Assembly: GCA_018389105.1 (NCBI GenBank)
Contig: JACATO010002134.1
Coordinates: 1,145,001 to 1,209,000, forward strand
DNA length: 64,000 nucleotides
Origin: Nautilus pompilius
Taxonomy: Eukaryota > Mollusca > Cephalopoda > Nautilida > Nautilidae
Direction: 5' to 3'
Part shown: positions 48,706 to 60,197 of the stretch, in pieces
Numbering within the stretch: position 1 is the first letter of the stretch
Layout: the number at the start of each line of letters is the position of its first letter
Made by a program: the position numbers and the translations under genes
The notes under the pieces: model-generated
Told to the model about the DNA's origin: nothing
What the model saw: only the letters and a program-made list of their open reading frames with translations
The model's database searches: none

Positions 48706-50555
48706 TCATTAAAGAACCTTAACCATCAAATAACATGGCATTTTCTTTTTTTTCAATAAAGTAGAAATAAAGTGAATCCCTATAATTTTTATTTTCTTTC
48801 TTTCTTTCATTTATCGCTAAAGAATAACTGATGGAATTAATAGATAGTGTGAATGACTAACATTTTCCCAGTGTGAAGTATTATATAGCTTAATTCGTTG
48901 GAGGGGAGACACACAAACAAAAATCTGGAAAAAAAAAATGCTTTTTCTATATATATACTATATGCCACAGGATTTTCCAGTATATTGCTTCCATTGTCTG
49001 TGAGCATTTGTTTTGGAAGTAGAACATAAGGGAAAAAAAGAACTTGGGAGGGGTTTAAAAAAAAATTTAGTCTACATATCTTAATGTTCATCATACTACT
49101 GTGAAAATGGCCAGGTGTGGAATTTCATAATGGGAGACAGTCTACTTGATATCTTATAGAAAAAATAATTTTTTAGAATTAAGAAACAAATGCAAACAAC
49201 TTTTTAAAAAAAAAAAAAAAAAATCCAGATTAGTTAAAAGTTTGATCTACTTAACTGTATTTTTAAGAGAATGGTTTGATGATGTAGCACACTTGAATAT
49301 GTGGTCCAGTATTCAACAGCAGTCAGATTTTTGAAAAAAAAATGGACATGCCTGACCTGAAGGCTTTAAATGGCTAGCTATTGCTTTTGCCAGTATTGCT
49401 AATACATTAAAGGATTTAAAATTAGTAAATACATGTATATCTGGACAAAACTATTGTTGTTTAATTTCAAATACTGGATTAATGGATATTGTGCAAGGTT
49501 ACATTTTGCCAGAGATTTTCAACTGTTATTTTTTTCCAAAAAAACATTTTGACTGAACCTTGTCTTCTAGACCAGGAGTGGAAAATGGTGGAAAGTGTAA
49601 AAAAAAACAACAGAGGACTGAAAAAATATTTATGTTTTGCAGCAGTGGAACTAGACAGAAACACTGTGGTAATTAGCAAGGGAAGAAAAGACAGACAAAA
49701 CAAAACAAAACTTGTCACTTTAAAACTATAACAGTCAGCTCTGCCTGGTCAGTGGGAAATAAGCAAGAAAATCAAAGACGACGAGACATTTTCTAGATTC
49801 TATCATCTTAGCCTCCAGATAAGGAAAACAAAATAATGAAATGCTCTTTGCATGAAACTGGTACCATGGGAAACTCCTTCACCCCCCCTGGAATGTTGGT
49901 GGTGAGAGTGTAATGATGGCACTATTTTTTGCCTGATTCACCTTGCTTACTGCCTTACTTGTATGTTAAATGTTCAAAGAGCAAATGTTACAGCTAATAA
50001 GCATGAACTCTGTCTAAAAACTAATGGATAAATTTGGGCAACACTAGAGATGTTTGCAATTTGTATTGAATAAAGATGCTTTTTTTTTTTTTTGTTTGTT
50101 TCATTATTGAGAGTTTTGATGGGGAAGCACAATAGCAAAGGGAGCATGCTAACATTGAAAAAGAACAAATTAAATTTTTAAAAGTTGTACATGAATCATG
50201 AGAAATATTTCTAAATGAAAAAAATTATTGTATCTTTGATAAAAAAAAAGTGTATCTTGATATTATTTCATAATCCCCCCCCTCTGCAAAAAATCCTGCA
50301 GATGCCTCTTGTGGGTACATAGCTATTTCAACAGTTCTCTGCTGTAGTCATTGCACCAAGTCATTGTCAGAGTGTTTTTAAAGCTCTCTGCAGAAAACAG
50401 TTATTGTAATATTTGCTATCACACATCGATATCTGTAATTTAGCTTTAGATTTTATTAAAAATATAGTTTCATATTCATTCATTGGATACAAGGGATGAA
50501 GAGGGAAAGACAACAATTATAAAATGCCTCTGCAACATGGGGTTTTCAACAAAAA
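47865..50555. other. AT-rich gene-less stretch
   Basis: It contains an (AT)n run (48,675-48,703), a poly-A run at 49,206-49,222 and short open frames without recognised domains. Confidence 0.55.
48675..48703. repeat. (AT)n microsatellite
   Basis: An uninterrupted AT run of about 14 units. Confidence 0.95.
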
Positions 50556-50629
50556 ATGGGAATGCTAGCACTAAGGGTACTGTGGACAAAATTGCTACTG
50601 TTGTTAGATTCACTTGTTAATGATATTTT

Positions 50630-50800
50630 TGGACAGTTTGCCAGCATTCAAATCTTGTTGGATTTGAGCTCAATTTGGCAATCTTATATAGCATGATTTC
50701 CCCCCCCATTCTTCTGTACTAGTCTTTTTGTGAGAGTTTCCTCCAGGCACTCATTCTTCTTGTTTGTTTGTTTTTCTCTCTCTCTCTCAGCTAAACAGAA
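50630..50800 (+). repeat. SINE remnant
   Basis: A box B-like motif (GCATTCAAATCTTGTTGG, near 50,644) is followed by GATTTGAGCTCAATTTGGCA and then, near 50,720-50,755, TTTTTGTGAGAGTTTCCTCC and AGGCACTC. The order matches the tRNA-derived SINEs at 26.6 and 47.7 kb. Box A is not clear. Confidence 0.55.
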
Positions 50801-51635
50801 GAGTATTAAGAGTGAGTCTTTTTAGGTCAGCCAGAATCTGTGCACTTAGCATAGTTAGCTAAATAGAGAATCATAAAAATAATGAATGTTTTCCTAATTA
50901 TTTTCAATTTTTGCCTAGCAGATAAAGTACCATTGTTTTAATTGTTTAAATGGAAATACAAGACTAACTTACTTAATTCTATGAAAATGTGTAATTTCTT
51001 TCAAGTTCATGAAGGGACTAATAAAGAAAACCACCTTAATTTTCCGTTTGTATAAAAGATCTAATTTTTTATTTAATTCTAAAGCAAATATATTCTTTGC
51101 CATTCTAACTTATAGATATTTTGAAAACTGGCGCATTGTTTAAACCAGCATCATTGTTGGGAACTACTTAGAAGTGGTCTTTCTTTAACTTTAATGTTAA
51201 ATTTAAAAAAAAAAGAAAATAAAAAAGTATTTTACCAGTTTTGCTTTATATAGTATCACTATTCTTGTGCCAGGTAGCATGAATCATTGCAAACATTGTA
51301 AGTTATTTTTTTTAAAATTAGTGAAATAATGGAACAATGAAGCTTAATTTTTATTTTAGTATTGAAAATTATGTAAACGGGGGAAAAACTGGTTATAAAA
51401 TGTAAATAATGCATGATAGAATGGCATCTGATGTGTAAAAATAATAAAACGCTCCATAGTATACTGTGATTGGTTGTCAAGCAAATAATCATAAAATGAC
51501 ACACTGCAGAAGTACTAAGAAAGTATGTGATATCATTGTAGTGTTTTGAATGTATGATGAATACCATGGCTCCTGTGAAGGAAATATCACATGAAAATAA
51601 TATAGAAATCAGAGGCTTAGGTAGTGATGGCTACT
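50801..51635. other. AT-rich gene-less stretch
   Basis: The open frame at 51,259-51,567 (minus) has no recognised domain. This stretch may include the left flank of the following Tc1 copy, but no terminal repeat was found. Confidence 0.5.
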
Positions 51636-51639
51636 TGAT

Positions 51640-52560
51640 GCAGTAGGTTGCAGTTTGATCTGATGTTTCAGAAGGAGACGTATGCAATTGTCTGAGGAGA
51701 GAATGTGAAACTAATAAACATGGTCAAGGAAGGAAACCTTACAAAAGTGATGTTAAGAACCTCAGGGTATATTTTATACATGATAAATGGCAAGCCACTA
51801 GAAATCTTGTGAATGAACTGACTGCAAGTATGGATGTTGTAATTTTTTCTAGAACAGTAAGGTAAACATCAGCACGCACACACACACACACACACAAAAA
51901 AAAAACGGTTTATTGGATGTGTGTTTGGTTGAAAATCTTTCCTTGGGGAGGCAACCAAATAGCAATGCTGAGCTGGGCAGTAGAAATTAAACAGTTGGAT
52001 GACCAAACTGGGAAGAAGCTACTTCTCACAGATGAGTCTAAGTTTGAAAGTTTGAACTGTTTGTCAGTAATCATTAGCAGTTTGTTTGAAGGCAGACTTG
52101 GGAGCAGTATAATAGTTAATATATGTACAACAGAAATTGTGAAATATGGAGATGGGTCTATTTAAGTGTCAGGGTACATATTAGTCAAGAGTGTGGAGAT
52201 TTGAATAAAATTGAAAGTATACTGACTGGCATTGGGTACAGACAGGCAAGTTCTCATCCATCATGCCATTCCCTCATGAAGACATCTTACTGGGTGGGTG
52301 GGTGGGGGGAATTCATCTTCCAACATGACAATGATACTAAGCATACAAGTAATGTAGTGAAAAACTATCTGGAAGGTAAAGAAACATGGACACTTAAGAA
52401 GATGCCTTTGTCTACACAAAGTCCTGATATGAACGTCATTGAGGCTATATGGCATTATGTAGCTACTGAGAAAGTAAAATGATAAGAAAACACCTTGGAT
52501 GAATTGTACAAAGTGTTACAGGATATTTAGAAGAACATTCTCATAATCATAGGTTGATAA
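51640..52560 (+). pseudogene. Tc1-like transposase remnant
   Basis: A nearly full-length but broken Tc1 transposase on the plus strand. The N-terminal DNA-binding part reads GQGRKPYKSDVKNLRVYFIH then ATRNLVNELTASMDVVIFSR (51,723-51,858) and is cut by a CA microsatellite. The catalytic part contains KLLLTDESKFES (first Asp codon at 52,031), IVKYGDGS (near 52,140), IFQHDNDTKHTSNVVKNYLE (second Asp codons at 52,327 and 52,333) and SPDMNVIEAIWHYV (Glu codon at 52,441). All three catalytic acidic positions survive, although the frame shifts between 52,125 and 52,290 and stops interrupt it. Confidence 0.88.
51874..51896. repeat. (CA)n microsatellite
   Basis: A short CA run followed by A9. It lies between the DNA-binding and catalytic halves of the Tc1 transposase relic. 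Confidence 0.95.
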
Positions 52561-52564
52561 CCTT

Positions 52565-54875
52565 TATTGGAGTATGAAACAATGTGCCATGCTCTATATA
52601 AAGCAAAGGACTCTCTCAACAAATAACAATGCACTGTACAGTGTAATCTTTTTGTATTTTTATATTTTCTGTAAAAATGCTTTGTGTTTGCCTTTTAGTT
52701 GCAATTACTCATTATTTGTTCATATCGCTTGTGTGTTTCCATAATTATTTCCAATACTCTATATAACTTTGGTATATAATGTATAAGCTCATAGTGTTCC
52801 ACCAAAAAATTAGAGAATATTGTTTAGGTTGGTGGCTTTTGGCTTATAAATAAAAGCCATTATTATTTTTATTATTTTCTTGTTTTGTAAAAGCTGTTAT
52901 ATTCATTAATGCATCATGTCATGGTTTACTTAATGTTTTCTGTTGTGACACTTTCTGACAAATGTCTGTTATGCTCAGTATTGTTATTCTTGCTGGACTG
53001 ATATCTCACAAGTGCTTTTAGAATCTTGCTTAATGACAGAGAAAACTGATTTCATTAGCTGGGATTATCTATGATTTGCCACCATATGTTTTAGAAAATG
53101 GTGATAGTAATAGAAAATATGTGGAAAGAAATTGTGATACTATAAAAATTAGGAATTTATTGTAAGGGGATTTTCTGGTAAAGAAAATACATAAAACAGA
53201 TATTTGTTTATGGCTTCTCATATTTTAATAAGCTGGTTTGCCTATTTTTTAGTTTATTCTTTTTTGCTTGTAATGCATGTTCACAATTATTTCAGTTTTT
53301 ACCATTTGATGCTAAATTTTGAAAACAACAAAAGAAGTAACAAATTAAGAGATTTTCAGTTAAAATTCTTTTGCCTCAATATTTAAGAAGAAAAGACACA
53401 TTTGCCATTTTTTTTTTGACACTTCACATTTAGTAGCTTCTATTTTTTTTTTGTTAAAACCCAGCTTAAATCTCTGTACATACTTGCCAAGTTGCTTAAT
53501 GGTAAATTTTAAAAATTATTTATTTAGATATATTATTATTGCCCCTTTTCTTTAACATTCACTAAATCAGTTTAATTTTAACCATGTCAAGAATGATTTT
53601 AAAAAAATTAATAAAAACTTGTATCACTTAATGCTTTATACATTTTGTTATACACTCCAAATTGTTGTTAAAGGTTAAATAATTTCTTTTAATATGAAGG
53701 AAACATTATTTGAAAATGTATTAATGTATGAATAACATCTCATGCTGCATATTTATTCTCTTGAAAAATAAATTTGTTTTTTCATGTGAAAATAACCATA
53801 GTGGATGAATCAGCTATTTCAGAAGATGTGATGCTGTTGCTCTGTCTTGAGGCTTGAGTAAGTACTATTAATGTGTCGATAAATTGAAAGATGTAATTTG
53901 CTAAATTTTCTTAACAATTACCTCCTTGGTTCATAATAATGTTCAGGGATAAAAGATTCACTGAACACCTGTAGGGTTTAATTGAACAGTTAAAATGATA
54001 CTCTGTCAGGTGTAAGTTAGTCTGATGTGTTGGGTCTTGTAAATTTGCTACTTCACAGCAGAACTCCAAATTTGCACATTTAACAAAAAATTTTTGATCA
54101 TTTGGTTGAGCATGGCTACAAATGTGCCAATAAATTTGCATTGTTCAGTGGCAATTAGATCTTCAACATGTCCATTAAATTTCTTGTTAGTCATTGTTCA
54201 TGCTGAAGTCGTCATGTTTGAAAATCTTGTTAAGGAATTTTGAACATAGGGTTGCAGAGCAGCATTATCTACTGATACCAATTTGGATGGTTCTAACTCA
54301 GCTTGCATGGTGCTCTCTTTCATGGTAAGTGTCATTTAGTTAGGAAGATCTGTGATAATGAAACTCTTTCTTTATAACCCACTTACAATGGCATTTAGAT
54401 TAATCAAATCTTCACATTTTTTCTTGTTTTTCTTTCTTCCCTCCTTTCTGTTTAATAAAAAAAATAATTGTCAGGACTGATAGCAAAGCAACTCGAGTGT
54501 TATATGCTTCTTGGGAGAAGAGTGTGCAGAAGTAGAAACTTATGTATTTTTTTTCTTAACAAAATGTAACTAGTCAGGTCATTTTTCTGTATATATTTGA
54601 CTACTAAAAAATTACAGTTTCTTGTGTGAAGAATTCAACAAGTGTTTTTTTAATACTGATTGAAATTTTGCATAAGATAAGAACCACTGCCACCTTGCAC
54701 TAACATGTAGTAGGAATAAAGGTCTGGTATTTTTATTGTTTTGTCATGTTTCCAACCAGTGTCAGTATATTATTTTAGTTAACCTGATCCCTTTATAAAT
54801 ATAGTCAGGGCCACAATTTTAAGATTTTCATTTTTTGTAAATTTGTTAAAGATTTTTTATTTTTTTTGTTTTGTA
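52565..54875. other. Gene-less stretch
   Basis: AT-rich DNA. At about 53,911-54,320 the minus strand has a series of long frames in two registers (for example MKESTMQAELEPSKLVSVDN and HVEDLIATEQCKFIGTFVAM), perhaps an old coding relic I cannot name. Nothing else is supported. Confidence 0.45.
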
Positions 54876-54879
54876 AATA

Positions 54880-55410
54880 CTGGGTGAGTCAAAAGTAGTG
54901 CCCAATTCCTGTTTTAGGGCTGTCAGTTTGTTGTTTGTTTGCCATTTGTATCACAGTGTGCAAGAAGGTAGAAATAAATGAAAGACACGTTTTCAAATTA
55001 ATTATTTCAAATTATTCCATTTATTCAGGGAATAAGGAATTGTAACAGGCCGTTTTACTTTCAATGTTCAAAAATTTCCTCCCTCATGATCGATGCACAA
55101 CTGGAATCGAGCAGGCACAGAGTGACACACACGCTTGCAGAGTTCGCTATCAATTTCCTCAAACTTTTCAGTGATTTTAGCTTTCAATTCCTGAATAGTA
55201 TGAGGCTTTTCACGATAAACAAGGTCTTTAAGGGTCTTCCAAAGAAAGAAATCTGCCAGTGTGAGGTCTGGGGAGCATTCCAGCCACTCAATCGGACCGC
55301 AGCGTCTGATCCACTTTCCAGGAAAGTTTTCATCAAGCCACTGGCGAACATGTCGTACATAACCTGAGCATGACTTTCCAGAAACTGGGCGCTACTTTTG
55401 ACTCACCCTG
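54880..55410. mobile_element. Short mariner-like element (deletion derivative)
   Basis: The ends are inverted repeats: CTGGGTGAGTCAAAAGTAGT on the left and CAGGGTGAGTCAAAAGTAGC read inward from the right. TA flanks each end (54,878-54,879 and 55,411-55,412). The 531-bp element keeps only the last part of a transposase frame on the minus strand. Long matching ends and a single clean reading frame suggest that it is younger than most relics here. Confidence 0.85.
55068..55388 (-). pseudogene. C-terminal fragment of a mariner/IS630-type transposase
   Basis: On the minus strand one frame is open from just after a TAG in the terminal repeat to the TGA at 55,068-55,070. It reads GYVRHVRQWLDENFPGKWIR, then GPIEWLECSPDLTLADFFLW, then the C-terminal helices ending RVCHSVPARFQLCIDHEGGN. 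The SPDL-x-x-x-DFFLW segment is the last catalytic block of this transposase group, as found in many arthropod copies. There is no start codon in place and no DNA-binding or first catalytic region, so this is the 3' remainder after internal deletion and not a gene. Confidence 0.85.
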
Positions 55411-55856
55411 TATGTATATTTCTTTGATTTATTGACTATACTTGATTGGAAAAAAATTCATATGGCAGCCATTACACTCATTTAGGCTCTTAATTTTAGT
55501 GGTTAATATTGCATATATGGGGACAAGGAAATCTGTACAAATGACATACCTCTAGACCAGTGTTTGTCAATGTTGAACATCACATTCTTCCCTTAGTGAT
55601 GAATAAATGTTTTCATCATTATACTTTATTTTTACAGTGGTATTTATGGAAATTAATTTAGTTTGCAAAGTAAAACAATTATTGTCTAATAATTAATTAA
55701 AGGTAATTATTTGACAAGAATGAAGGAACGAATAAGAAGCAACCTTTATTTCTACAAAACACAACAATTAATGAATAATTGTATTAAAGTGATTATTTGA
55801 CCAAAAAAATTAAAGGGAAAAAAAAAATGATCTTGATTTTGAATTGTAACTTGATA

Positions 55857-57640
55857 TCAGATTTCCATTTGAATTGTGTAACTTAAATGAGAACCTTGAG
55901 CCTCGTGTTGAGAAATTAAATGAGAAAATCGAGGAACAAAACAGGTAAATTTTTTTTGAAGATCGCCACGTTCACAAATATTGATACAACCTCTCTTTTT
56001 TGTTAAAATATCCATAAGAGCACTGAAGGAACATTCAACTAAGTATGTGGTTGGAAATGGCAGAAATACTAGCTGGGCCTGCATAGCTAATCTGTTATAT
56101 TTGACACCAACTTGGGGATTCAGCCACATCAGTGGGTATTTTTGAGGCATGTATCAGTTTCACGCTGTCATTCATTTTGTAAGTCCATCAACTTGCAGAT
56201 CTGATCTGATTCCATAGCCTGACGCTCACTATTTTCGCAGTTAAAAACAAATGGCTGAGTAATCCAAGAGGGAAAGTTCAAATGTTGGAGATCAGTAAAT
56301 CTGCAATTCAACTCAACATGCAGGTTGGAAAAATGTTCAGAGATGATTTGGATGACATCGACTGATGGTTCACATTTGCTGAAATGCATGAATTGTGACA
56401 GATTATTCTTCAAGATGTGGACTTTAGTTTGCTTATTAAACCACACATTTTGGTTTTTTTGCAGTCCATGAGAGTTTTTTGTTCACCCTGGAGTTCATTA
56501 TTTAAAACGATCAGTTTACCAAAAATATCTGCAAGATATGAAATCAAGGTCTTGGATTCACTGAATTTCAAGAACTGAAAGTCTTCAAGCTCCCCACCAA
56601 AGTCCAACAAGGTGTCATATAGAGTAATGAACCTTTCCAGGCAGTTTCCTTTCGAGAACCATCGCACGTGTGTATGAAGAAGCAGCTTCACGTAGTCATT
56701 GTTCATGTCCTGAATCTCTCAGTCTTAGGATGAGATTTTATCAAATTTACCAATTTGATTACCTTATTTATCATTTGGTCCAGCTTAGGACTAAGGGTTG
56801 CAGCCATCAGACTCTATGAATAATACAGTGGACAGTCATCATATCCGGATTAGTATCTATCAGAAGTTTGAGTACTCATTTGTGTTATCCCATCATTATT
56901 GGAGCACCATCTGCAGCAGTGGATACAAGATTGGCAATTGGAATATCATTATCAGTCAGATACTTCATGACTACATTATAGATATTTTGTGCTCTGATGG
57001 TCATTGTCAAAGAATCGCAAAACAGCATCTCCTCCATGAATTTAGAGTCATACTGGAACCTGGCATAGGCCAGTAAAATGGCTTCACAGTCTCAAACGGT
57101 TGTTTCTCAAGAGCCAGTGAAAATTTGGTTGTCTGGAGAATCGTGGTCAATTGCATCTTCACGTTGCCTGCAATTTCATCGATGCAGTGGCTAACAGCAT
57201 CATTGCTAAGGGGTAAGGTGACAAGTTCCTGGCCAGCTCTTTTGTTGTCTTGTATTGTCCACAGGAATATCTCAGAGGCTGGTTTCAGCAACTCTTTGCC
57301 ATCGGTATGCGGTTGGGATTTCTTAGCAAGAAGAAAACTGAGTTCATAACTAGTTTCGAGCTCATGTTCATTAATACTGGTTTGTATTTTCAACATTGCA
57401 TGAAGCGACTTCTGATTGTTCTCCAACTTCTCCAGGCATTCGAAGTACTCAAGCTCTGTGTTCTGGATGTACGTTTTTGAGGTGTTCTATCAGCTTCTCT
57501 GACCTCATGGAATCATTACAGAGAGAATTGCATCACAACAAACAATAAGGTTTGGTTATATCAGTAGCATCAAGAATGAAACCAAACATTAAATAGTCTG
57601 CTGAATATTGGCAGACTCTATTGTATGTTTTTTGCAAATG
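55857..57640 (-). pseudogene. ZBED-type hAT transposase, broken
   Basis: Minus strand. Near 57,600 DYLMFGFILDATDITKPYCL starts a BED finger, which continues SLCNDSMRSEKLIEHLKNVH then PEH, giving a C..H..H pattern. From 57,426: NEHELETSYELSFLLAKKSQ and LVTLPLSNDAVSHCIDEIAG, the helices before the catalytic core. The core itself (56,710-57,010) is frame-broken. From 56,706: LLHTHVRWFSKGNCLERFIT, the RW block, and YLADIFGKLIVLNNELQGE. The C-terminal dimerisation block reads FPTTYLVECSFSALMDILTK and ICERGDLQKKFTCFVPRFSH (55,870-56,050). Length and order fit one ZBED5/SCAND3-like hAT transposase with about four frame breaks. Plus-strand open frames across it are antisense shadows. Confidence 0.88.
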
Positions 57641-57945
57641 ACAGCTGCTTAGAAAATGGCCGTTTTGGCATTGTGGATGGAAATCTGAAAAAAAAAAAAA
57701 AACAAACCAGAAAACATTGAAGTCCGGGTTTGAATATTATTGCTGGCTTTTATGCACAGCTTCCACTGGGTAATTCAGGCTGTGAGCTTGGCTAAACCGG
57801 TTTTGCCACATTACAGCATCTCAGCAGTAGCCTTCGCCTCAGCTTGATTTAGCCAGTGAAAGCAAATATTAATCGAAATCTAAATTACCTCACCAAATTA
57901 TCTACAAGATTTAATTCATTTCATTTTTTGGATGGTACATTAGAG

Positions 57946-59084
57946 CAGTGGTCCCCAACCTTTTTTTGCACTGTGGACTGGTTTCATATTGACAATATTT
58001 TTGTGACCGTTCGTTATGTTGGTTATAAGTGGTCTATGTCTGCTTTTTCATAGTATTTTTGGTCTGATTGAATGTATGATATAATATTTTATTCTGTATA
58101 CATAATAATTATATTTCCTGTTGAAGGAGGGCCTCTTTATTTACAGCTTCAGGTGCAGGTTCTGCACTATCTTCTTTATACCTTTTATTTCCAATTCCCT
58201 TTCTGAAAAAGTTCTCAAGCGATTTTTGTATGTCCATGTTAGCTATCTGTGAATTAAGATGTCTACTACATTGTCAATTGAGCCAGTGCACTTGAAGGTT
58301 CAATAATCGAGAAATTATAAGATTGAATTAAATTTCTAAGTTTTTAAATCTCATATGATTATAAATTCAATCATAAAAAATTGAAATACAAAAGTAAAAT
58401 CACTAATGATTTTATAAATCTTAATTACGATGATAATCACTAAGGAAACCAGAAGTTGTGTTAAAAACGCCAAAAATGTAAAATATCAATTAAGGAAGAC
58501 GCACTTAAGAAGAGGGTGGAGGGGAGATGGAAGAGGGGAGATTTAGAAGATTAATCAATGCATATTTTATTTGGGTAATTAGAAGCTGTTTTGTGAGGCT
58601 ATCTGTATGGGAAAATATGGAAAAAATATATAAAATATATAAGAATATGGAAAAAAATTTTTCATTATGAAAGTGATTTAAAATTCTTTTAGAAGGATTT
58701 TGTGTCAAAACCAATCCATTCAGTACGTCGCCACTGCCCGGTGAGCACATAGTGTGATGGAGCTGGTGGTCAGACTGCCACGAACCGTGCATTGAGCCAG
58801 GAGAGAGAGAGAGGGGGATGGAGGGAGGGAGGAGGGGACCAGCACCGGCTGTTTATGCCACTCTGCCACGAGCGTGCATGTGTGGGAGAGAGCCGACCGG
58901 ATTTGCGACTATTATTTCGTATACTACAGCCACACACTTGTAGAAATCAATTTCGAGTCAGAAAGCCATTTCTCACAACTTCCACAACAGTTGTTTTCCT
59001 TTTTTCAATATTTTAGAATTTAAAATATTTTTTGCTGCGGACTGGTAGCAGATGCTCCACGGACCAGTGGGTCGGAGGCTGCTG
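57946..59084. mobile_element. Non-autonomous hAT nested in the ZBED hAT
   Basis: The left end starts CAGTGGTCCCCAACCTTTTT, a common animal hAT terminus. The right end carries GCGGACTGGTAGCAGATGCT and CCACGGACCAGTGGGTCGGA before GGCTGCTG, an eroded inverted copy. Flanks are CATTAGAG (57,938-57,945) and CATTAGGG (59,085-59,092), seven of eight identical. The 1,139-bp interior has no transposase, a GA-rich tract (58,799-58,838) and above-average GC near 58,690-58,900. Confidence 0.8.
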
Positions 59085-59629
59085 CATTAGGGGAGTGAAG
59101 GCTTCGTCTACAGCTGGAGAAGCCGTGCGTGCGTAAAAACAGGCAGTAATAATTAAACCTGGACTTTAAGTTTCCACCGTCCGCACCTTAACAAAAGAGA
59201 GGGTAATTTGGAGAAACATCGAGTTAATTAGACATAATGTAGCAACAGTAGTAACTTCACTAGTAACGCTTCCCTGCCTCCCTCCCACTCTTACACAATT
59301 AGCAAATTGATGAAAAGTGAAATCCGTAAAAGGAGATGAAAAAGAAGCGAAAGAGTTAATCAAACGGTCGAGGATTTGCACGAATTAAGGGAGAAAACTT
59401 GAACCGTCATTTAAGGGAAAGAATATGAAACACAAATTTTCCCGTTAATAAAGTCAATTTCATAGGTCAAAATTACATCGTCCTGTGGTTTTATGGCTCA
59501 ACAATACAAGAGATATAAAAGATGAGGATTTTCCCCCGATTCCACCCTTGGCCAAAATTCCTCCGCTTGGACATGAAATTCCTTCCCAGGGAACCAAGTG
59601 GACCCTGGTTGAGAAACACTGTTCTAGAC

Positions 59630-59938
59630 ATAGCCAGAGTGCCATTTGTTTCTTCTTGCATAAAAGGTGAAATTCTGCTGTGGACATGGTTGAAAGAAAA
59701 GAAAAGACCCATGGAACCAAAACTGCTGTCTAAAAGAAGGCTGATACACTTGGAGATTCAATTTCACCACCTTTTCACATTACAGAACCACAGATTCTCT
59801 GTGAATTTGTATCATACAACAATGATACCACATATGAAACTAAAATCTAGGCAAGCCAATAAATGACTGAAAGAGTTAATCAGCAATACGTGTCACAAAA
59901 TCTTATCAATTTATACATGTAGGATTAATTTTACCTAC
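59630..59938. other. Short gene-less stretch
   Basis: Host-like DNA between the hAT and the LTR-like segment. An open frame crossing from the hAT right end into this stretch has no recognised domain. Confidence 0.5.
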
Positions 59939-59939
59939 T

Positions 59940-60197
59940 TGTTGGGGAAACTTCCAGGTTCCCCAAAATAATGTAACTGTCCAACGGTTTTTCCCTTACT
60001 TTTTTGATTCATGTTTAAACTGATTGGTTATTTCCCATGTCAGCAATGCGCCGATTGGACAACAGTGTATCAACAATGTGCTGATTTGTCAGTCACCCCA
60101 TAAATACGGATGAACCCACACCCTCAGAGCAGACCGGGCAGTGGGGCAGCAGAGAAAGGAAGGAAGCACTGTCCTTTGTCTTTTGTGGGTTACAGCA
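59940..60197. repeat. Possible solo LTR
   Basis: The 258-bp segment begins TGTTGGGGAA and ends GGTTACAGCA, the TG...CA form of long terminal repeats. It is flanked by CTACT on both sides (59,935-59,939 and 60,198-60,202), a typical 5-bp LTR duplication. Inside are two GATTGG (inverted CCAAT) motifs, a TATA-like CATAAATACGG near 60,100, and a more GC-rich part after it, as in an LTR promoter. No internal coding sequence is attached. The right flank is a simple CTACTACTA repeat, which weakens the duplication evidence. Confidence 0.45.

Larger units (their letters stand above)
55558..59621. mobile_element. ZBED-type hAT transposon with both ends, containing a nested hAT
   Basis: The left end reads CAGTGTTTGTCAATGTTGAA; the right end read inward is CAGTGTTTCTCAACCAGGGT. 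The flanking 8-mers are CTCTAGAC (55,550-55,557) and TTCTAGAC (59,622-59,629), one mismatch, as expected of an aged hAT target duplication. The 4,064-bp unit contains a broken transposase (55,857-57,640, minus) and a complete smaller hAT (57,946-59,084). Without the insert and its duplication it would be about 2.9 kb, a normal autonomous hAT length. Confidence 0.85.

Noticed and set aside
56798..57480. Several plus-strand frames of 74-92 codons
   Set aside because: They are antisense to the ZBED-type transposase, whose motifs are on the minus strand.
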